A DNA stretch of 64,000 nt, taken from assembly GCA_963735055.1 (NCBI GenBank), contig CAVTJN010000021.1:62001-126000 (forward strand), read 5' to 3'. Position numbers and translations under genes: made by a program. Positions 7,537 through 15,757 of the stretch are shown here, in pieces; the stretch's first letter is position 1; each line of letters opens with the position of its first letter. The DNA comes from JBBITI01 sp963735055 (GTDB taxonomy: Bacteria > Chloroflexota > Dehalococcoidia > Dehalococcoidales > UBA2162). The notes beneath the pieces were generated by a model. The model was given only the letters and a program-made list of their open reading frames with translations, was not told the DNA's origin and searched no databases.

Positions 7537-8832
7537 CTAGCACCTTTGGGTGGTCACGCCCAAGTACTTGCCAACCAGGTCCATGGCGCAATAATTCCCA
7601 CACATGCTGCAGGCGGAACCGCTGGTAGCATGAGATGCATGCACCCGGCGACTTCTCTCGGGATCCAGCGAAAGCCGGGCCTGCTCTTCCCAATCGAGTC
7701 TCTTCCTGGCCGCAGACATCTTCCGGTCCCAATCGGCGGCCCCCTTCACTCCCTTGGCAAGATCGGCGGCATGGGCAGCCAGGCGGCAGGCAATCACGCC
7801 CTGCCTCACGTCATCGAGATCAGGTAGTGACAGATGCTCGGCAGGAGTCACGTAGCACAGGAAATCAGCGCCCGCGGCAGCCGCGATGGCACCCCCGATC
7901 GCCGAGGTGATGTGATCATACCCCGCGCCAATATCGGTGACCAACGGACCCAGGACATAGAATGGTGCGCCCTTGCATATCGATTTTTCGAGCTGGACAT
8001 TGGCCACGATCTGATTGAGCGGCACATGCCCGGGCCCCTCCACCATCACCTGGACACCAGCCTCCCGCGCCCGGTCCACAAGCTCACCCAGCGTCAGCAA
8101 CTCCGCCACCTGCGCCCGGTCCGTGGCGTCGGCCGTGCTTCCGGGGCGCATGCCATCGCCCAAGCTAAGAGTCACGTCCCATTCCTTAGCGAGCCGGAGA
8201 AGGCGGTCGTACTGCTCGTACAACGGATTTTCCCGCTCGTTGTGCAACATCCAACCGGTCAAGAAGGCCCCACCGCGGGACACGATATCGGCTACCCGCC
8301 CCTGGTTCTTCAGACGGGCAATAGCCCCCTGGGTAACACCGCAGTGAACGGTGATGAAATCAGCCCCGTCACGACACTGGTCCTCGATCGCGGCGAACAT
8401 GCCGTCGGCCGTCATGCTCACGATCGCCTGACTCTCCTCAATAGCCTCGACCGCCGCCTGATAGATCGGAACCGTCCCGACGGCCACAGTACTTGCCCTG
8501 AGTATCTGGCGGCGGATGCCCGGAATATCGCCTCCGGTACTGAGGTCCATGACACTGTCGGCCCCGGCCTCAATTGCGACGGCTAATTTCGCCAGTTCAC
8601 CGGCAAGACTGCCGAAATCCGATGAGGTACCGATGTTGGCGTTAACCTTGGTCCGCAAACCATCACCGATCCCACGAGGGACCAGGTTAAGGTGATTAAC
8701 GTTGGCCGGGATAACCACTGTCCCCTTCTCAACAGACAGCCGGATTGACTCGGGATCGAGCCCTTCCTGTTCGGCAACAGCCTTCATCTGCGGTGAAATC
8801 ACACCCTGTTTCGCCAGATCCAGTTGAGTCAC
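7537..8832 (-). CDS. thiC: phosphomethylpyrimidine synthase ThiC
   Basis: 431 residues. This radical SAM enzyme converts aminoimidazole ribotide to the thiamine pyrimidine HMP-P. Recognisable blocks are DLSTGGDIPGIRR, ADFITVHCGVTQ, SRGGAFLTGWML, SLGDGMRPGS, EGPGHVPLNQI and the C-terminal cluster motif CSMCGNYC. The spacing there is CX2CX3C, one residue shorter than the CX2CX4C of E. coli ThiC. GTG at 8832 was chosen because GGAGG lies just upstream and the alternative upstream ATG sits inside the leader terminator. It is first in a run with the thiF-like gene and cinA, under a TPP riboswitch. The ThiC paralogue BzaF is an alternative, but the riboswitch argues for thiamine. Confidence 0.95.
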   Translation of the reverse strand: MTQLDLAKQGVISPQMKAVAEQEGLDPESIRLSVEKGTVVIPANVNHLNLVPRGIGDGLRTKVNANIGTSSDFGSLAGELAKLAVAIEAGADSVMDLSTGGDIPGIRRQILRASTVAVGTVPIYQAAVEAIEESQAIVSMTADGMFAAIEDQCRDGADFITVHCGVTQGAIARLKNQGRVADIVSRGGAFLTGWMLHNERENPLYEQYDRLLRLAKEWDVTLSLGDGMRPGSTADATDRAQVAELLTLGELVDRAREAGVQVMVEGPGHVPLNQIVANVQLEKSICKGAPFYVLGPLVTDIGAGYDHITSAIGGAIAAAAGADFLCYVTPAEHLSLPDLDDVRQGVIACRLAAHAADLAKGVKGAADWDRKMSAARKRLDWEEQARLSLDPERSRRVHASHATSGSACSMCGNYCAMDLVGKYLGVTTQRC

Positions 8833-8850
8833 GGCACGCCTCCAAGAAAC

Positions 8851-8889
8851 AAAAAACCAAGGGCACAAACATGGGATGCGGCCCTTGGT
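8851..8889 (-). terminator. Rho-independent terminator of the thiC leader
   Basis: On the minus strand, a 9-bp stem ACCAAGGGC/GCCCTTGGT encloses a 16-nt loop and is followed by a T tract. It lies between the TPP aptamer and the thiC ribosome binding site. Its 5' arm can instead pair over 7 bp (CCAAGGG) with CCCTTGG inside the aptamer, a ready-made antiterminator. Confidence 0.88.
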
Positions 8890-8905
8890 CCTCTTACGTT
8901 CCTTA

Positions 8906-8989
8906 CCGCTTCCCTACGCTCGGATTATCGAGCCCAGGTTCCAAGGGTTGGCCTCAACCCGCCTCTCAGCCTCTGAGCACCCCTAGCGG
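8906..8989 (-). promoter_or_regulatory. TPP riboswitch (thi box)
   Basis: The minus strand carries the thi-box signatures in order: CTAGGGGTGC, CTGAGAGG, ACCCTTGGAACCTG, then GATAATCCGAGCGTAGGGAA. Helix P1 closes as CCGCT/AGCGG at the two ends. It sits directly upstream of thiC and is followed by a terminator, so control by transcription termination when TPP is bound is the expected mechanism. Confidence 0.95.
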
Positions 8990-9010
8990 CTACACTCGAG
9001 TTCAAGCTAG

Positions 9011-9039
9011 ATCGTAGCACAAGAACTACGCAAATGCAA
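9011..9039 (-). promoter_or_regulatory. sigma-70-like promoter of thiC leader
   Basis: Minus strand: TTGCAT (9034-9039), 17-nt spacer, TACGAT (9011-9016). The predicted start near 9004 falls just ahead of the aptamer. Confidence 0.65.
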
Positions 9040-9111
9040 CTTGCTCACAAGCCGCGGACGCGCCGCCATCATCAAGGAAAGGCAGATACCAGCGATATCT
9101 CACTGTCCGGC

Positions 9112-9120
9112 TGGTATAAT
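9112..9120 (+). promoter_or_regulatory. extended -10 promoter of rsmG
   Basis: TGG-TATAAT is an extended -10 element (TATAAT at 9115-9120) ending 15 nt before the first start codon of rsmG. No convincing -35 is seen, which is common with TGN-extended promoters. Confidence 0.55.
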
Positions 9121-9135
9121 TGATGCCCAGATGGG

Positions 9136-9858
9136 GTGTGCGCGATGCAGCTATTGATCGAAGGAGCAAAGCGGCTGGGCTTGCGTCTGACCGACCTTCA
9201 GGCAGAACAGTTCGAGCTCTATTATCGCGAGATGGTGGACTGGAACAGACGCGTCAACCTGACAGCCATCACCGATTACCAGGATGTGCAGAGGAAGCAC
9301 TTCCTCGACTCGCTGACGGTGACTCTGGCAATCAAGCAGCCGGAAACCGCTCACCGTATGAAAGTCATCGACGTGGGTACCGGGGCGGGGATGCCGGGTA
9401 TCCCCCTTAAGATAATATGGCCGCAAATCAGGCTGACGCTGCTCGAGGCGACGCGCAAGAAGACACAATTCCTCGACTACTTGTCGCCGAAGCTCGGGTT
9501 GACGGGAGTCGAGATAGTAGCGGGACGGGCGGAAGACGTTGCTCACACGGAACAGCATCGCGAGGCGTACGACGTGGTGCTCTCAAGGGCAGTCGCTCCG
9601 CTACCTGTCCTTCTCGAGCTCACGCTACCGTTTTGCCGGACCGGCGGCACGTTCGTCGCCCAGAAACAAATCGATGCCAGGTCCGAAGTGGAGATGGCCC
9701 GACGCGCCGCCGCTTTGCTTGGAGGCAAATTCATGGAGGTGCGCGACATCGGTCTTCCGGGATTCCAGGAGCGGTGCCTGATGGTCTACGGCAAGATGGC
9801 GCCGACACCCGCCGGGTATCCGCGACGTCCCGGGACACCGGCAAAGAAGCCGTTGTGA
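9136..9858 (+). CDS. rsmG: 16S rRNA (guanine-527-N7)-methyltransferase RsmG
   Basis: 240 residues, normal for RsmG/GidB, which methylates G527 of 16S rRNA using SAM. The N-terminal block YYREMVDWNRRVNLTAI and HFLDSLT are family signatures. The SAM loop is VIDVGTGAGMPGIPLKI (about residue 77). Later blocks are LLEATRKKTQFLDYL and DVVLSRAVAPLPVLLEL, followed by the GGTFVAQKQ strand. The start is GTG at 9136 or ATG at 9145; neither has a strong ribosome binding site, and the ATG gives the more usual N-terminus. It has its own extended -10 promoter. The gene order with pdxST is probably coincidental. Confidence 0.93.
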   Translation: MCAMQLLIEGAKRLGLRLTDLQAEQFELYYREMVDWNRRVNLTAITDYQDVQRKHFLDSLTVTLAIKQPETAHRMKVIDVGTGAGMPGIPLKIIWPQIRLTLLEATRKKTQFLDYLSPKLGLTGVEIVAGRAEDVAHTEQHREAYDVVLSRAVAPLPVLLELTLPFCRTGGTFVAQKQIDARSEVEMARRAAALLGGKFMEVRDIGLPGFQERCLMVYGKMAPTPAGYPRRPGTPAKKPL

Positions 9859-9919
9859 CAAGAATGGCCCAACACCCTCGACACGCTGTCCGCACGCACG
9901 GATGCCGCAACGACAACGT

Positions 9920-9948
9920 TTGCCAGTCACAGGGCTGAGTAGTAGAAT
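9920..9948 (+). promoter_or_regulatory. sigma-70-like promoter of pdxST
   Basis: TTGCCA (9920-9925), 17-nt spacer, TAGAAT (9943-9948), about 40 nt upstream of the pdxS ATG. Confidence 0.6.
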
Positions 9949-9989
9949 ATCCTTAAAAGGTAAGCCCAATGTTGCCAACGGAGGCATGC

Positions 9990-10904
9990 ATGGAAACAGG
10001 TACCTGGAAGGTCAAGACGGGGCTCGCCCAGATGCTCAAGGGGGGCGTGATCATGGACGTGGTGACTCCCGAGCACGCTAAGATTGCTCAGGATGCGGGC
10101 GCGTGTGCCGTCATGGCCTTGGAGAGGGTCCCGTCCGACATCAGGGCGGCCGGTGGCGTGGCCAGGATGTCCGACCCGACCGTGATCAAAGCGATAATAA
10201 AGGCCGTTACCATCCCTGTCATGGCGAAGTGCCGTATCGGCCATTTCGTGGAGGCTCAGGTTCTGGAGGCGCTCGGAGTAGATTACATCGACGAATCCGA
10301 GGTACTCACCCCGGCCGATGAAGCGCATCACATCTGGAAGCACGACTTCAAAGTACCCTTCGTATGTGGCTGTCGTGACCTGGGGGAAGCGCTGCGCCGA
10401 ATTGGCGAAGGCGCGGCCATGATCCGGACAAAGGGGGAGGCGGGGACAGGTAACGTAGTGGAAGCGGTGCGGCACATGCGCGCCGTAGTCGACGCGATGC
10501 GCCGGGTGGCGGGAATGCCCAAGGAAGAACTCATGGCCTACGCCAAGGAAATCGGTGCACCGTTCGAACTGTTGAGCGAGATTCATGAGACCGGGAAGCT
10601 GCCGGTAGTCAACTTCGCTGCCGGAGGAATCGCCACGCCTGCTGACGCCGCTCTCATGATGCAACTCGGAGCCGATGGTGTTTTTGTCGGGTCCGGGATA
10701 TTCAAATCGGGAAATCCGGCGGATCCACCGGCAAAGAAGGTGAAACAGATGTCGGCCCGGGCAAGAGCGATCGTCAAAGCCACGACACACTGCCAGGACG
10801 CGGCGATTATCGCCCAGGTATCCAGAGGCCTTGGCGAGGCGATGCCTGGACTTGACATAAAACAGATAAAGCCCGAGGACCGGCTCGCCATCAGGGGCTG
10901 GTAG
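9990..10904 (+). CDS. pdxS: pyridoxal 5'-phosphate synthase subunit PdxS
   Basis: 304 residues, TIM-barrel synthase that makes PLP from ribose 5-phosphate, glyceraldehyde 3-phosphate and ammonia supplied by PdxT. The start VKTGLAQMLKGGVIMDVV is diagnostic. Also present are RMSDPTVIKAI, the lysine in VMAKCRIGHFVEAQ, GEAGTGNVVEAVRH, FAAGGIATPADAALMM and GADGVFVGSGIFKS. ATG at 9990 was chosen because GGAGG lies 5 nt upstream; an in-frame ATG at 9969 lacks one. It is transcribed with pdxT one nucleotide after its stop, the usual pair for DXP-independent vitamin B6 synthesis. Confidence 0.97.
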   Translation: METGTWKVKTGLAQMLKGGVIMDVVTPEHAKIAQDAGACAVMALERVPSDIRAAGGVARMSDPTVIKAIIKAVTIPVMAKCRIGHFVEAQVLEALGVDYIDESEVLTPADEAHHIWKHDFKVPFVCGCRDLGEALRRIGEGAAMIRTKGEAGTGNVVEAVRHMRAVVDAMRRVAGMPKEELMAYAKEIGAPFELLSEIHETGKLPVVNFAAGGIATPADAALMMQLGADGVFVGSGIFKSGNPADPPAKKVKQMSARARAIVKATTHCQDAAIIAQVSRGLGEAMPGLDIKQIKPEDRLAIRGW

Positions 10905-10905
10905 T

Positions 10906-11484
10906 TTGAAAATCGGGGTTCTTGCCGCCCAAGGGGCGTTCGCAGAGCATCTTGACGCCCTGGGTCAACTCGGGGTAGATAAGATTGCGGTACGTCTCCC
11001 TCAAGACCTCAAAGGCCTCAAAGGCCTCATAATACCGGGCGGGGAGAGCACCACCATCAGTCAGCTTATGCTTGCCTACGATCTGTCCGGTACGATCAAG
11101 CGGATGGTTGAAGACGGGCTGGCCGTGTTCGGCACGTGCGCCGGCATGATAATGCTCGCCAAGAACGTCACCGATGGGGACGGGGTCGAGCCGCTGGAGC
11201 TCATGGATATAACCGTGAGGAGAAATGCGTTCGGGCGGCAGAGAGAGAGCTTTGAGACCGACCTGGCCATCGAGGCGCTCGGAACCCAACCCTTTCACGG
11301 AATATTCATCAGGGCCCCCCGCATTGAGCGGGTCGAGCAGGGCGTAACTGTGCTTTCGCGCCTTGATGTCGGCACGGTCGTCGCCGCCAGGCAGGGTAGA
11401 ATGCTGGTGTCGTCTTTTCACCCTGAACTCACGGACGACCTCAGGTTTCATCGCTATTTCGTAGATCTGGCAGCATCCGGCTAG
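10906..11484 (+). CDS. pdxT: pyridoxal 5'-phosphate synthase glutaminase subunit PdxT
   Basis: 192 residues, class I glutaminase that feeds ammonia to PdxS. It begins KIGVLAAQGAFAEHL and carries PGGESTTIS, the nucleophile loop GTCAGMI, and the His-Glu pair in SSFHPELT near the C-terminus. The start is TTG, one base after the pdxS stop, so expression is probably coupled to pdxS. All catalytic triad residues are present and the length is normal. Confidence 0.96.
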   Translation: MKIGVLAAQGAFAEHLDALGQLGVDKIAVRLPQDLKGLKGLIIPGGESTTISQLMLAYDLSGTIKRMVEDGLAVFGTCAGMIMLAKNVTDGDGVEPLELMDITVRRNAFGRQRESFETDLAIEALGTQPFHGIFIRAPRIERVEQGVTVLSRLDVGTVVAARQGRMLVSSFHPELTDDLRFHRYFVDLAASG

Positions 11485-11498
11485 AGAAGAGGCACGTA

Positions 11499-13043
11499 TT
11501 GTTGAACAGCCCGGCCACCGGCGATCTCAATGCCCTCCTTGACGTCTTGCCGCCCCACATCCGGCAACTACTGCTCGAGCAGGAAGACGTCGTCCAGTTG
11601 ACCGAGGTAGTCCTTGATCTTGGACGCCCGCCGGAGGCCCGTTTCCCCGGGCGGGACATGATATTTACCTCTAGAGAAGTGAACGCCGAAGACCTTCAAT
11701 ACGTGACTTCGCGCATCAGTCCCTTCGGCGATGACAATCGGGCCGGGATCGAGCGCACCCTGCACCGCATCTCAGCCATCAGAAACCGTCAGGGACGGGT
11801 GGTGGGACTAACATGCCGGGTGGGACGAGCCGTCTTCGGCACGATCCGTGTGATTCAGGACATTGTCGAATCGGGCAAGAGTGTGCTCCTCCTGGGCCGC
11901 CCCGGGATCGGGAAAACGACTATGCTGCGCGAGGTCGCCCGCGTTCTGGCCGACGACCTGCACAAGCGGGTCATAGTAGTTGACACGTCCAACGAGATCG
12001 CGGGTGATGGCGACATTCCACACCCAGGCATAGGCCATTCCCGGCGCATGCAGGTGACTACCCCGGCCAGACAGCACGACGTCATGATCGAAGCGGTGGA
12101 GAACCACATGCCCGAGGTAATCGTCATCGACGAAATAGGCACCGAACTCGAAGCCCATGCCGCGTGGACCATCGCCGAACGCGGGGTTCAACTGGTGGGG
12201 ACGGCCCACGGCAACACGCTTGAAAACCTCCTTCTGAACCCGACCCTGTCCGACCTGGTCGGGGGCATACAGAGCGTGACGCTCGGTGACGTCGAGGCGA
12301 GGCGGCGGGGCACTCAGAAGACAGTCCTCGAACGACGCGCCCCGCCCACATTTGACATCGTGGTCGAGATTCAAGAGCGGAACAAGGTGGCCGTTCATCC
12401 CGACGTGGCCCAGTCGGTCGACGCGTTACTGCGCGAGCAGATCACCTCGACGGAGCAACGATGGCTTGACGAGACCGGGATTGTCCACCGCGAGGCGGTA
12501 GATTCTCACGGGTTGGCCACCGAGGCCAAAGAAACGCCGCTGCCGGCGGCAGTCCCGGGCAACAGGCGACGCCTGTTCTTGTACGGGGTGAACCGCGGCC
12601 GGCTGGAGCAGATGGTGAAGGAATCCGGTCTTGACATCGAACTTGTGGAAAGGCTTGGCGAAGCCGACATTTTTGTGACTTCGAAGCAGCATTACCGCCG
12701 CAAGCCGCAGGCAGTAAAGGAAGCCGAGGCTCGGAACGTTCCCATATTCGTCCTGCGCAGCAACACGCCGATGCAACTGATGCAATTCCTGAACACGATT
12801 CACCATGGAGCGGAACGAGAGGTCAGGGGCGAAAACGGACTCACGGGAGCCTTGAGCGAAGCGCAAGCGGCCGCCCAGCAGGTGAGAGGTGGACTCGAAT
12901 CCATCGAGTTGACGCCTCAAAGCGCCTACATTCGCCGTCTGCAGCACCTTGTTGCGCAGCGAAACGGCTTGTCGTCACAGAGCGCCGGGTACGAGCCCGA
13001 GAGACGAGTCCGGATCTTCAAAGAGACACGGCCCACAACCTGA
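11499..13043 (+). CDS. R3H domain / AAA ATPase protein (Ycf45-like)
   Basis: 514 residues. The N-terminal half is a SpoIIIAA/Ycf45-type ATPase: Walker A GRPGIGKTTMLREVARVL (about residue 133), the block VDTSNEIAGDGDIPH, Walker B EVIVIDEIGTELEA, and the sensor TAHGNTLENLLLNPTL. The C-terminal part (about residues 345-410) contains a small domain with LYGVNRGRLEQMV. The protein ends with an R3H-like single-stranded nucleic-acid-binding motif (RRLQH, then a basic stretch). Such proteins are known from cyanobacteria, plastids and some other bacteria; their function is not established. The start is TTG at 11499 or the next TTG, 14 nt after pdxT. A nucleic-acid-associated ATPase role is inference. 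Confidence 0.85.
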   Translation: MLNSPATGDLNALLDVLPPHIRQLLLEQEDVVQLTEVVLDLGRPPEARFPGRDMIFTSREVNAEDLQYVTSRISPFGDDNRAGIERTLHRISAIRNRQGRVVGLTCRVGRAVFGTIRVIQDIVESGKSVLLLGRPGIGKTTMLREVARVLADDLHKRVIVVDTSNEIAGDGDIPHPGIGHSRRMQVTTPARQHDVMIEAVENHMPEVIVIDEIGTELEAHAAWTIAERGVQLVGTAHGNTLENLLLNPTLSDLVGGIQSVTLGDVEARRRGTQKTVLERRAPPTFDIVVEIQERNKVAVHPDVAQSVDALLREQITSTEQRWLDETGIVHREAVDSHGLATEAKETPLPAAVPGNRRRLFLYGVNRGRLEQMVKESGLDIELVERLGEADIFVTSKQHYRRKPQAVKEAEARNVPIFVLRSNTPMQLMQFLNTIHHGAEREVRGENGLTGALSEAQAAAQQVRGGLESIELTPQSAYIRRLQHLVAQRNGLSSQSAGYEPERRVRIFKETRPTT

Positions 13044-13062
13044 CACCGTGGCCGAACCTGAG

Positions 13063-13085
13063 CGGGCGGTTCAAACGACCGCCCG
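13063..13085 (+). terminator. hairpin after pdxST-R3H operon
   Basis: An 8-bp GC-rich stem CGGGCGGT/ACCGCCCG with a 7-nt loop lies 20 nt past the R3H gene stop. The T tract is weak, so termination strength is uncertain. Confidence 0.45.
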
Positions 13086-13178
13086 TTGGCATGTGGGACA
13101 GGCCACCGGGCTTTGGGGCCGCTTCGATCGCGGATGAGCGCGGCAGCGGATGTGGCCAAGCGCACGCAGCGAACTGGA

Positions 13179-13208
13179 TTGACTCCCGCTTGATCGAAAG
13201 ACTAGAAT
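13179..13208 (+). promoter_or_regulatory. sigma-70-like promoter of the PrsW-type gene
   Basis: TTGACT (13179-13184), 18-nt spacer, TAGAAT (13203-13208), ending 30 nt before the ATG of the PrsW-like gene. Confidence 0.65.
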
Positions 13209-13238
13209 CTGTGTCTAGCAGTCCCCGGAGGTATCGCG

Positions 13239-14066
13239 ATGCGGAGAGAGTTCCGCTTCCTCACCGCAAGATGGTTCCAGATGCTGGGCGGTGGTGTAGC
13301 TCTGTTCATCGTTGCTGAACAGGGGTTGAAAGTCACCGGCAATCTGAACCTGATTCCGACCGTAGTCCTCGTCGGAGCTTCCGTCATTCCGATCGCCTTC
13401 GTATCATACTTTTTCTCACAGGAAAGGACTCTCGACCGCGGCACCCACGGGGAGATTTCGCTGCCGCTGGTAGCAGCGTCCGTCTTCCTCGGAGGAGCGA
13501 TCGGGGTTACTGCGGCCGGCGTAATCGAGTATTCAACCTTGACCCGGCTGAACGTCCCCACCATCTTCGGCGTCGCCGTCATCGAAGAATCCGCCAAACT
13601 CATCATCCCGATACTCATTTTCGCCTACTCCCGCTACCGATCCCGGGCCGACGGCCTGTTGTTCGGCGTCGCTACGGGCATGGGCTTTGCCGCCCTGGAG
13701 ACCATGGGCTACGGGATGGTTGCCCTCATCCGGTCGCGGGGAGACATTGGCGGGCTCGAGGAAATCCTCCTGATTCGCGGGCTGCTGTCACCGCTGGGCC
13801 ACGCGGCCTGGACGGGAATGGTGTGCTCGGTTCTCTGGGGAGCCCGCCAGCGCACCGGGAGGACATTCAACCCGATTGTTGTACCAGCCTTCGCGATGGC
13901 GGTGCTGCTGCACGCCCTGTGGAACCTGGTCAGCGCATCGCAAAACATCGCTATAACCTATACCGGCTACGCCATCATTGGAGGCACCAGCCTGACGCTG
14001 ATCATTCGTGAACTATCGGGCGCCCGGCGGTTAAGTTTGAAGAGACCAGTGACGTCCCGAGCGTGA
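13239..14066 (+). CDS. PrsW-family intramembrane metalloprotease
   Basis: A 275-residue polytopic membrane protein with about eight hydrophobic segments. The PrsW signature set is present in order: IEESAK (residues 116-120), GFAALET (149-155), SPLGHAAWTG (184-193) and LLHALWN (223-229). The two glutamates and histidines are the proposed metal ligands and catalytic residues. B. subtilis PrsW cleaves an anti-sigma factor; the target here is unknown, and no sigma/anti-sigma pair is adjacent. Its own promoter lies just upstream. Family assignment rests on motif order and topology. Confidence 0.85.
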   Translation: MRREFRFLTARWFQMLGGGVALFIVAEQGLKVTGNLNLIPTVVLVGASVIPIAFVSYFFSQERTLDRGTHGEISLPLVAASVFLGGAIGVTAAGVIEYSTLTRLNVPTIFGVAVIEESAKLIIPILIFAYSRYRSRADGLLFGVATGMGFAALETMGYGMVALIRSRGDIGGLEEILLIRGLLSPLGHAAWTGMVCSVLWGARQRTGRTFNPIVVPAFAMAVLLHALWNLVSASQNIAITYTGYAIIGGTSLTLIIRELSGARRLSLKRPVTSRA

Positions 14067-14128
14067 CCACATTCGGCCGCGACTCCGCCGTGAAGAGTCG
14101 AGACAAGCCCGATGGAAGCTGAGACAGC

Positions 14129-15757
14129 GTGACCTGGGATAGCGGAAGAGACTCGCGAAGGCACCTCGCCGGTGAGCAAGGGACAATCACCAAGGACTGG
14201 GGAGGTAAGTTCCCGGTTGCCCTCATCTACCCCAATTCGTACTACCTGGGGATGTCCAACCTTGGCATCCACACCATCTACTCGCTGCTCAACAACTCGT
14301 CCGACGTCGTTTGCGAGCGGGTATTCTGGGAACAGCCGGACGGGGGCAACCCCCGCCCCCCCCTTTCCATCGAGTCCCAGCGGCACCTGCCGGAATTTGC
14401 CATGCTCGCCTTTTCGATAACTTACGAACTCGACTACTTCAATATCCCCCGAATTCTGGAGGCCGCCGGTATGCCTCTCTACGCCCGAGAAAGAGACGCT
14501 ACCCATCCACTGGTGATTGCCGGCGGGGCATGCATTACCGGCAATCCCATGCCCGTGGCCCATTTCTTCGATGCCCTGTGCATTGGCGAAGCCGAGGCCA
14601 TTTTGCCGAACCTGCTATCGGCGCTGAAGAACGCCCCCGATGGAGACCGGGCAACACAACTATCGGCGCTCGCCACTGTGCCTGGAGTCTACGTCCCCGG
14701 AACGAATGGGACCACCGCGGTCCGGCAATGGGCAAAGAATCTGGATGACTTTCCGGTACACTCCGTCGTCATGACGGACAACACCGAGTTGGCCGATATG
14801 TACTTGATAGAAGTGGAACGGGGTTGCCGCTGGGCGTGCCGATTCTGCCTGGTTTGCGGAGTCTTTCGCCCGATGCGGCTCCGCTCCGTGGAGAGTCTCG
14901 TCGCCCAGGCGAAGGTCGGTTTGACCTACCGGAAACGCCTCGGGCTGGTGGGCCCTGACGTACCCGATCATCCCGACTTCGAGAGACTGCTCCATCGCCT
15001 CAAGGAGATGGGCGCCGAGATATCGGTTAGCTCTCTCCGGATAAAACCGCTCTTTGATCTGGCTCTAAGCGAGCTGGCCCGTGGCGGGACTGGCACGGTG
15101 TCCTTCGCCCCGGAGGCAGGTTCGGAGCGGCTGCGCCGGGTGATCCGCAAGGGAATAACGGAAGACGACATTCTCAAAGCAATCGAATTCACCTCCAACC
15201 ACAAGATAAGGCAACTCCGGCTCTACTTCATGGTCGGTCTGCCCACTGAGACTGATGAGGATATTGAGGCAATAGCCAGCTTGGCGCTGAAGTGCAAGAG
15301 ACTGCTCGAGAAGCGTCAGAGGACCACCCGGATCACACTAAGCGTTGCACCGTTCGTACCAAAGGCAGGCACTCCTTTTGAACGACTGCCGATGGAGAGG
15401 CTCCCGACGCTGAACCAACGCCTCTCGCTTCTGAAGAAACGCCTACGACCAAACGGCATCAAGATCACCGGCGATAGCCCCGCCTGGAGCGAGGTCCAGG
15501 CAATACTGGCAAGAGGCGACACGAATCTCGCCCCGGTTCTGGCCAATGTGAGGGAGGCAACGCTCGCGGCGTGGAGCCAGGCGGTGGAGGCAGCCCGTAT
15601 CGACACCGACTCATTGGCTCATGACCGATGGACGCCCGACCGAACGTTACCATGGCACATGATCGACTCGGGAGTCACCGGGGATCCGCGGCGACGAGAG
15701 ATGGACGCAGCATTGTCGGAAACCAACCTGTCCGATGAAGGAGTGGCCCCCGAATAG
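14129..15757 (+). CDS. radical SAM protein, B12-binding-domain family (COG1032-like)
   Basis: 542 residues. The N-terminal 160 or so resemble the cobalamin-binding-like region of this family (VALIYPNSYYLGMSNLGIH). The radical SAM core starts with the cluster motif CRWACRFC at about residues 233-240, followed by SFAPEAGSERLRRVI and RLYFMVGLPTETDEDIEA, which are typical of the subfamily. The canonical DXHXXG cobalamin motif is not evident, so B12 binding is doubtful. A methylthiotransferase- or rSAM-methylase-like reaction is possible; the substrate cannot be named. GTG at 14129 begins 62 nt after the PrsW-like gene. The stop codon abuts the stop of the convergent glycerate kinase gene with no gap. 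Confidence 0.85.
   Translation: MTWDSGRDSRRHLAGEQGTITKDWGGKFPVALIYPNSYYLGMSNLGIHTIYSLLNNSSDVVCERVFWEQPDGGNPRPPLSIESQRHLPEFAMLAFSITYELDYFNIPRILEAAGMPLYARERDATHPLVIAGGACITGNPMPVAHFFDALCIGEAEAILPNLLSALKNAPDGDRATQLSALATVPGVYVPGTNGTTAVRQWAKNLDDFPVHSVVMTDNTELADMYLIEVERGCRWACRFCLVCGVFRPMRLRSVESLVAQAKVGLTYRKRLGLVGPDVPDHPDFERLLHRLKEMGAEISVSSLRIKPLFDLALSELARGGTGTVSFAPEAGSERLRRVIRKGITEDDILKAIEFTSNHKIRQLRLYFMVGLPTETDEDIEAIASLALKCKRLLEKRQRTTRITLSVAPFVPKAGTPFERLPMERLPTLNQRLSLLKKRLRPNGIKITGDSPAWSEVQAILARGDTNLAPVLANVREATLAAWSQAVEAARIDTDSLAHDRWTPDRTLPWHMIDSGVTGDPRRREMDAALSETNLSDEGVAPE

Noticed and set aside
9927..10790. 287-codon minus-strand open frame opposite pdxS
   Set aside because: pdxS signatures on the plus strand are unmistakable; no motif in the shadow.
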